In this document: positions 59,324 through 64,000 of the stretch, one piece after another
Layout of the letters: the number at the start of each line of letters is the position of its first letter
Position numbering within the stretch: the first letter of the stretch is position 1
From: an uncultured Bacteroidales bacterium
GTDB taxonomy: Bacteria > Bacteroidota > Bacteroidia > Bacteroidales > UBA932
DNA length: 64,000 nucleotides
Direction of reading: 5' to 3'
Assembly: GCA_944322715.1 (NCBI GenBank)
Contig: CALUPT010000007.1
Span: 85,257-149,256 of the forward strand
Made by a program: the position numbers and the translations under genes
The notes under the pieces: model-generated
The model's input: only the letters and a program-made list of their open reading frames with translations
What the model was told of the DNA's origin: nothing
Databases searched by the model: none

Positions 59324-59875
59324 TCAGAACGCTGCGATCAGTTCGTCGTTGCTGTATGCATCGGCTCCGTAGCAGGTCTTAAGATATGCAAGTCCTGCCT
59401 TGTAGTCCTCTTCCGTGAATGAGTCCGTCGCTTCCTTTGCCACCACGACATCATATCCGAGGCAGAAGGCATCTGCAGATGTGTGGCGTACGCACATGTG
59501 GGTGTGAAGTCCGGTCATGATCACCGTCTTCACCCCGAGTTCCCTGAGCAGGATGTCGAGGTCCGTCTGGAAAAATCCGCTGTAGCGGCGTTTCGGTACC
59601 ACATAGTCCTTGTCGGACACCTTGAGTTCTGGAATGACTTCCGCGCCCTTGGTCCCTGCAATGGCATGGTCCCCCCAGATTGTCAGTTCCCTGTCGATGC
59701 CCTTGACATGCGCATCGTTGCAGAAGATTACAGGTACGCCTGCCTTGCGTGCCGCGTCTAACAGACGGGCGGTTGCAGGTACGATAGCCTTGCCGCGGTC
59801 GCATGTGAGGGCGCCCGTGACGAAATCGTTGAGCATGTCAACGACCAGGATTGCCGGTTTTTCCAATTTTTCCAT
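59324..59875 (-). CDS. Isochorismatase-like cysteine hydrolase
   Basis: 183 residues. The catalytic triad is Asp in LVVDMLNDFV, Lys in VVPKRRYSGFF and Cys in THMCVRHTSADAF. The fold family includes nicotinamidases and isochorismatases, and the length fits a nicotinamidase-related amidase. The NxDxH metal site of PncA is not clear, so the substrate is left open. Confidence 0.87.
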   Translation of the reverse strand: MEKLEKPAILVVDMLNDFVTGALTCDRGKAIVPATARLLDAARKAGVPVIFCNDAHVKGIDRELTIWGDHAIAGTKGAEVIPELKVSDKDYVVPKRRYSGFFQTDLDILLRELGVKTVIMTGLHTHMCVRHTSADAFCLGYDVVVAKEATDSFTEEDYKAGLAYLKTCYGADAYSNDELIAAF

Positions 59876-59904
59876 AATGTCGGTAATTTATTGAAGTTAT
59901 AGGA

Positions 59905-60478
59905 TTATTGTCGTTTCAGCCATTTGTCTGTCAGCCATTTCCTGACAGGCATGTCATAGAGTCTGAGCCATGCCCAGGCGATGGCGATGGCCTGGTACAG
60001 ACCATCTGCAGGACATTGCCTCCCTCCAATGCAAGGCACTGCGAATACTGCGGCGAGTTTCAGGGATGACCACCAGAAACCTCCCTTTATCCGAAGCGGA
60101 CTTCCTGCAGGGTTTGATGCGTTCATTCTTGCCGGGAGAAGTCTCGATATCAGCAGTCCGCAAAGGAACGGATACAGAAGCCGTGTGAATCCGATGAAAA
60201 TCTGGGGACCGTTCAGGCTCCAGCCTCCTCTTGAAAAATGCGGCCAGGTCCATCCTGTCCCATCTGTCATCGTATGCGTAGCCGATGACGAATCCGGAAA
60301 GCATGAAGAAAAAGTCTACGGCGAGATAACCGTGGTTCAATATCTGATATGCAGGACCCTTGGAATAGGTTTCCAGCAGATGGAATGCTATTACAAGCAT
60401 TGATGCGACCCCCCTGAGTCCATCCAGAATTTCGTATCGCGGTTTCGATGCCAGATATGTTCCCTGTGCCATTGCCAA
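59905..60478 (-). pseudogene. Broken acyltransferase-3 gene
   Basis: The N-terminal part (ILDGLRGVASMLVIAFHLLE, YLAVDFFFMLSGFVIGYAYD, MDLAAFFKRR) reads in one frame from ATG 60478. The continuation (LNGPQIFIGFTRLLYPFLCG, IKGGFWWSSLKLA, GLYQAIAIA and a C-terminal basic end) reads in another, entered near 60270. About 190 residues remain of an expected 370 or so, so internal deletions have occurred besides the frameshift. A TATTTTTG promoter element survives on the minus strand at 60503-60496. The intact family acylates surface glycans. Confidence 0.85.
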
Positions 60479-60584
60479 ATGGTTGAAGATGGGTGCAAAA
60501 ATAGTGATAATTTTATGATTGACCGCAAGAATACTTTGAAAAACAGGGGGGCAGAGTCAACGAGTCTGCTTTCCCCATTGTTTT

Positions 60585-60639
60585 AACGCCAAACTGCCAA
60601 GTGATAAAACGCCAAATACCCAACCAAAATAACGCCAAA
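60585..60639 (+). repeat. Three AACGCCAAA iterons at 23-bp period
   Basis: Identical 9-mers at 60585, 60608 and 60631. They end 24 bases before the -33 box of the next promoter, so they are placed like operator sites. Confidence 0.75.
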
Positions 60640-60662
60640 TGGCAAAGTAATCCATAAAAACA

Positions 60663-60693
60663 TTTGAGAATAAGCGGTTTGTGATTATCTTTG
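60663..60693 (+). promoter_or_regulatory. Promoter of the ATPase remnant
   Basis: TTTG (60663-60666), a 19-base spacer and TATCTTTG (60686-60693), an exact consensus. Confidence 0.7.
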
Positions 60694-60725
60694 CCCCTTG
60701 ATTATTGACGTGATAATTAGAGCAG

Positions 60726-60988
60726 ATGGATAATAAGACTTACAGGGTGAGAATAGCCGACAAGTTACTCGCGGAGAAGCTGGACGCTATGGGCTGATAG
60801 AAGTGAAACTGGGAGGCAGCACGGGTATAGAAGAAGGAGCTGCTACGCTGAAGGCTTTGGCCGCCCGGATTGATACCGACAAAATGAAAAGCCCCTCGTT
60901 CCTTATGGTCCTTACCGCTGTCGGGCAGTTCGCCTACACGCGCAAGGACGGGGTATTGGTCGTGCCTGTCGGCTGCCTGAAACCGTAA
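60726..60988 (+). pseudogene. AAA ATPase (DUF4143 type), only the two ends remain
   Basis: ATG 60726 opens YRVRIADKLLAEKLDAMG, the usual start of DUF4143-type ATPases just before their Walker A. The frame then shifts at once into their C-terminus (GLIEVKLGGSTGIEEGA to VLVVPVGCLKP). The 350 or so residues between, including all ATPase motifs, are gone. The join falls in tatggg (60788-60793), which suits both original reading frames, as expected for deletion across a short homology. The promoter is intact. Confidence 0.85.
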
Positions 60989-60999
60989 CTCGGGCGGGG

Positions 61000-61143
61000 C
61001 TAATCCTGAACTCTTTTCACCCGGCTGCGATAAGCATCAGTATTGCAGATGCTATCATCGGTTTCCGCCACTTTCCGAAATATGCCGATGGCAATGTCCT
61101 CCTTGTCCGACGAACCGTTGACGGACGGTGTGACGGCTGACAT
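61000..61143 (-). CDS. Small hypothetical protein
   Basis: 47 residues from ATG 61143 (MSAVTPSVNGSSDKEDIAIG...). It has a plausible composition, with a helical, charged C-terminus (YRSRVKRVQD). It could be a real small protein or the end of a mobile-element gene. There is no known family and no clear promoter. Confidence 0.3.
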   Translation of the reverse strand: MSAVTPSVNGSSDKEDIAIGIFRKVAETDDSICNTDAYRSRVKRVQD

Positions 61144-61378
61144 GGAAAGCAAGTAGCAAAGCAAACGATTTCGGAATAGAATAAGGCAAACGTAAACGGT
61201 TGAGGAACAACTAAAAGTGAATTTCTTGCACTATTTACTTAACGCAAGAAGTAACGGTTATGAGCAGGAGTTCAGTTACCAAATCGTTAGCTTGGCTGTT
61301 ACCAAAAGCCGAGTGGTAACGAAATAATCTGCAATAGCATCACATTGCGTTGATTGTCATCATTTTGCATAGCAAAGA

Positions 61379-61421
61379 ACGCTTATATATGGGCTAACTT
61401 AGCAACCAAAAATATAAGCGT
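61379..61421. repeat. 10-bp inverted repeat abutting the first recombinase start
   Basis: acgcttatat (61379-61388) and atataagcgt (61412-61421) are perfectly complementary; the right arm ends at the base before ATG 61422. The rest of 61144-61378 shows two gttaccaaa direct repeats (near 61275 and 61299) and a 19-codon frame at 61260, but no gene. Confidence 0.7.
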
Positions 61422-62499
61422 ATGAAAGTAGAAAAATTCAAGGTGTTGCTCTACCTCAAAAAGATCGGATTAGACAAGTCGGGTAAGGCTCCCATCATGG
61501 GACGCATTACCGTAAACCGAACGATGGCGCAGTTCAGCAGCAAGCTGTCTTGTACTCCCGAATTATGGAATCCTCGCGAGAGCCGACTAAATGGCAAAAG
61601 CAAGGAGGCTGTTGAAATCAATGCAAAGATTGACAAGTTGCTGCTTGCCATTAACTTGGCATTTGATACTCTTTTGGAGCGCAAGATTGATTTCGATGCA
61701 ACGGCAGTCAAAGAAGCGTTTCAAGGTTGAAGATTTGGCTTTCGGGCAATTGAATGAGCATTTGGCCTATGAGTTTCAGGAGTATGTTCTAAAGGACAAA
61801 GGTCTTGCAGTTGATACGGCAAGGCATTATCTGGCCATACTCAAAAAGATTTGCCGACTGGCTTTCAAAGAAGGTCATTCAGAGAAACGCTATTTCGTAA
61901 ATTTCAAACTGCCAAAAGAGAATAGGAAAGCACCACGAGCATTAAACCGTGAGGACTTTGAGAAAATTCGAGATTTGGAAATTCCTGCATCCAGAGTAAC
62001 GCATAATATTGCAAGGGATCTATTCTTATTTGCTTGCTATACTGGTGTTCCCTATGCCGATGCTGTTTCAATAACAGACGATAACATATATACCGATGAC
62101 AATGGTGCATTATGGCTGAAATATCTGCGTAAGAAAAATGAGCACTTGGGTAGAGTGAAATTATTGCCCGAAGCTATTGCTCTGATAGAGAAATACCGCA
62201 GTAATGAGCGCAAGGAGTTATTCCCGATGATACACCACCCTAATCTGCGAAGGCATATGAAAGGACTTAGGGATTTAGCCGGGATTAAGACTGCTGATTT
62301 GGTCTATCACATGGGGCGTCATACCTTCGGAAGTCTGATTACGCTTGAAGCTGGTGTTCCAATAGAAACAATCAGCAAAATGCTTGGGCATACCAACCTT
62401 ACCACTACTCAACTTTATGCTAAGGTAACACCTAAGAAGTTGTTCGATGATATGGATATATTCATCAAGGCAACAAGTGATATGACATTAGTTTTATAA
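61422..62499 (+). pseudogene. Tyrosine recombinase with internal deletion
   Basis: The first part (MKVEKFKVLLYLKKIGLDKS to AVKEAFQG) is the Arm-type N-terminal domain of Bacteroidetes integrases and stops at 61730. The rest (RFKVEDLAFGQLNEHLAYEF onward) lies in another frame and holds a full catalytic domain: Arg in ARDLFLFACYTGV, HMGRH, GHTN and the Tyr in TTQLYAKV. Part of the linker/core region (about 60 residues by comparison with family members) is missing. The join lies in aagcgtttcaagg (61714-61726), readable as EAFQG or KRFKV in the two frames. AT-rich, unlike the host genes. Confidence 0.85.
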
Positions 62500-62518
62500 C
62501 CCACAAAAAGTTTGAATT

Positions 62519-63719
62519 ATGAGAAGTACATATAAACAACTGTACTACATTAACCGCAGCAAAATTAAAGCCGATGGTACAACCGCCATTATGTGCCGAG
62601 TAACCATTGATGGCAAGGCTACTGTATTATCTACAGGACTCTTTTGCCGTCCTGATGAATGGAACAGCAAGAAAGGCGAAACAAATAATAGTAGAATCAA
62701 TGGTATGCTCAATGACTATAAGAATCGTATTGATGATACTTACAATAGTCTGCTAAAAAACAAATGGTGTCATTACTGCTGAATTGCTAAAGAATGCCAT
62801 TACGGGTGTTTCAGATATTCCAAAATACATATTGCAAGCAGGAGAGATAGAGAGGGAACATCTTAAAATCCGTTCCGTACAGATTGACTCCACATCCTCT
62901 TATCGTGGGTCAAAGATGTATCAACACTATTTGCGTGAGTATATCAATTCGTTGGGCAAAGAGGATATGCTATTTACCGACATTACAGAGGAGTTTGGCA
63001 ATAACTTCGTACTCTATATGAAGATGAACTACCCGCATAAGCCATCATATAGGAATCATTGTTTGTGTTGGCTGAAACGATTAGTCTATTTGGCTGTGGA
63101 TAATGGTATCTTGCGTTTCAACCCATTAGGAGATGTCCAGTATGAGAAGAAGCCTCCCAAGAGATTGATGTACATAAGCAAAAGTCAATTGCAGGATATT
63201 ATGAACCATCCAAAACTTGATCCATTGCAGGAGTTGGCAAGACGGACATTTATTTTCTCTTGTTTTTGTGGCTTAGCGTATGTGGATGTGCAACGATTAT
63301 ATCCTCATCACATAGGAACAACAGCAGAAGGACGCAAATACATTAGAACATACCGTAAGAAAACAGATGTAGAGGCATTTATTCCATTGCATCCGATAGC
63401 AGAACAAATACTGTCGCTATACAATACCACAGATGACAGCAAGCCTGTCTTTCCATTACCTTGCAGAGATATGATTTGGTTCGAGATACACGAATTGGGC
63501 TTTGCTCACCAGTTCAAACAAAATTTGTCCTACCATCAATCGAGACACACATTCGGAACGCTTCTTGTCTCGGCAGGTGTTCCAATGGAGAGTATTGCCA
63601 AGATGATGGGACATACAAATATCCGTACAACTCAAGGATATGCCAAAGTAACTGATGATAAGATTTCGGAGGATATGGATAAACTAATGGAGAAAAGAAG
63701 TAACTATAACAAAATTTAA
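62519..63719 (+). pseudogene. Tyrosine recombinase with a one-base frameshift in an A6 run
   Basis: The N-terminal frame (MRSTYKQLYYINRSKIKADG to NSLLKNKWCHYC) ends at 62782. The remainder begins in the +1 frame as NGVITAELLKNAITG and continues to the end with all catalytic residues: Arg in ARRTFIFSCFCGL, HQSRHTF, GHTNIR and Tyr in TTQGYAKV. Removing one A from the six at 62755-62760 restores a continuous protein of about 399 residues. It may be a recent mutation, a sequencing error or slippage-controlled. 19 bases separate it from the first recombinase. Confidence 0.85.
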
Positions 63720-63741
63720 TCTGTAAATAATTAGAATTCAA

Positions 63742-63771
63742 TTGGTCGTAGAAATAATAGTTATATCTTTG
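63742..63771 (+). promoter_or_regulatory. Promoter of the truncated gene at 63795
   Basis: TTG (63742-63744), a 19-base spacer and TATCTTTG (63764-63771). Confidence 0.65.
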
Positions 63772-63794
63772 TACAAAATTATAATTCCAAAAAT

Positions 63795-63926
63795 ATGAAT
63801 GAAAGTATAACATTGGATCCTTTATCATATACTTCGTACTATGTTGAGAGTTGTTTTAATGAAACCTTTCTAGCTTCAGGTACATGTTTTTTTTATCAAG
63901 AGAAAAGATTCTACTTTCTTGATTGA
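63795..63926 (+). pseudogene. Truncated gene start, trypsin-like-peptidase-type N-terminus
   Basis: 43 residues (MNESITLDPLSYTSYYVESC...FLASGTCFFYQEKRFYFLD) behind a good promoter. The LASGTGFFY-like segment resembles the opening strand of stand-alone trypsin-like peptidase proteins, which are normally several hundred residues long. The frame ends abruptly at a composition change, which suggests an insertion or deletion boundary. Family assignment is tentative. Confidence 0.45.
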
Positions 63927-64000
63927 AAGTGTAAAGGTCAAGCGGCAAGCCGTTTCGGGCAGAATCTTCCTCCTACGGAGAGTATTCAGCCCGAAAACCT
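63927..64000. other. Composition boundary at the window end
   Basis: From about 63930 the sequence becomes GC-richer. On the minus strand a frame is open (VFGLNTLRRRKILPETACRL), possibly the end of a mobile-element protein continuing past the window. Nothing further can be assigned. Confidence 0.3.

Overview
The window is a chromosomal segment of a Bacteroidales bacterium, probably from the gut. The evidence is lineage-typical genes (fimbrillin-family lipoproteins, DUF4491, YccF, pyruvate:ferredoxin oxidoreductase, C-GCAxxG-C-C protein, CcsA/ResB cytochrome maturation). Many genes are also preceded by the Bacteroidetes promoter form TTTG-N19-21-TAnnTTTG. Base composition is moderately GC-rich throughout, except for a clearly AT-rich mobile remnant at the right end.

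Layout. 1-10753: a tandem array of five fimbrillin-like lipoproteins (first one cut by the window edge), alternating between two subtypes; one carries an extra SGNH hydrolase domain. 10788-15030: an exported Gfo/Idh/MocA dehydrogenase and a HEAT-repeat/DUF1080 protein, plausibly a 3-keto-glycoside pair. 15030-15595: a candidate structured RNA with terminator, then a small 2[4Fe-4S] ferredoxin. 15744-25098: M16 peptidase, short LysR-like regulator, esterase, pyruvate:ferredoxin oxidoreductase, FabD. 25294-26766: tRNA-Arg(CCG), ORF6N protein, tRNA-Val(UAC) and a 122-bp tandem repeat. 26842-31562: YccF, DUF4491, FKBP, sugar kinase, RecR, MntP, CorA with a candidate leader peptide. 31582-34399: a GtrB/GT-C-like/GtrA glycosylation set. 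34548-47067: housekeeping genes (ribosomal protein S1, RNase Z, glucosaminidase, MltG, a Rel/SpoT homologue with a degraded hydrolase site, UvrB, HAD phosphatase, C1 aminopeptidase).

47085-47161 is a candidate small RNA. 47322-53330 is a five-gene operon joining a tetraheme NrfH-like cytochrome fused to a SUMF1 domain, a Tat-exported dehydrogenase, a Tat-exported TIM-barrel isomerase, ResB and CcsA. 54664-56728 is a cleanly bounded two-gene unit: a steroid 5-alpha-reductase (SRD5A) homologue and an OYE-type flavin oxidoreductase, a good candidate for bile-acid or steroid reduction. 56845-59875 holds PyrG, glutamine cyclotransferase and a cysteine hydrolase.

59905-64000 is decaying mobile DNA: a frameshifted acyltransferase, an AAA ATPase reduced to its two ends, two tyrosine recombinases (one with an internal deletion, one with a single extra A in an A-run) and a truncated gene. 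Dispersed repeats built on TGTCATTCTGA sit in five gene gaps, mainly in the fimbrillin array, and share an A/T-rich leader just ahead of the next start codon.
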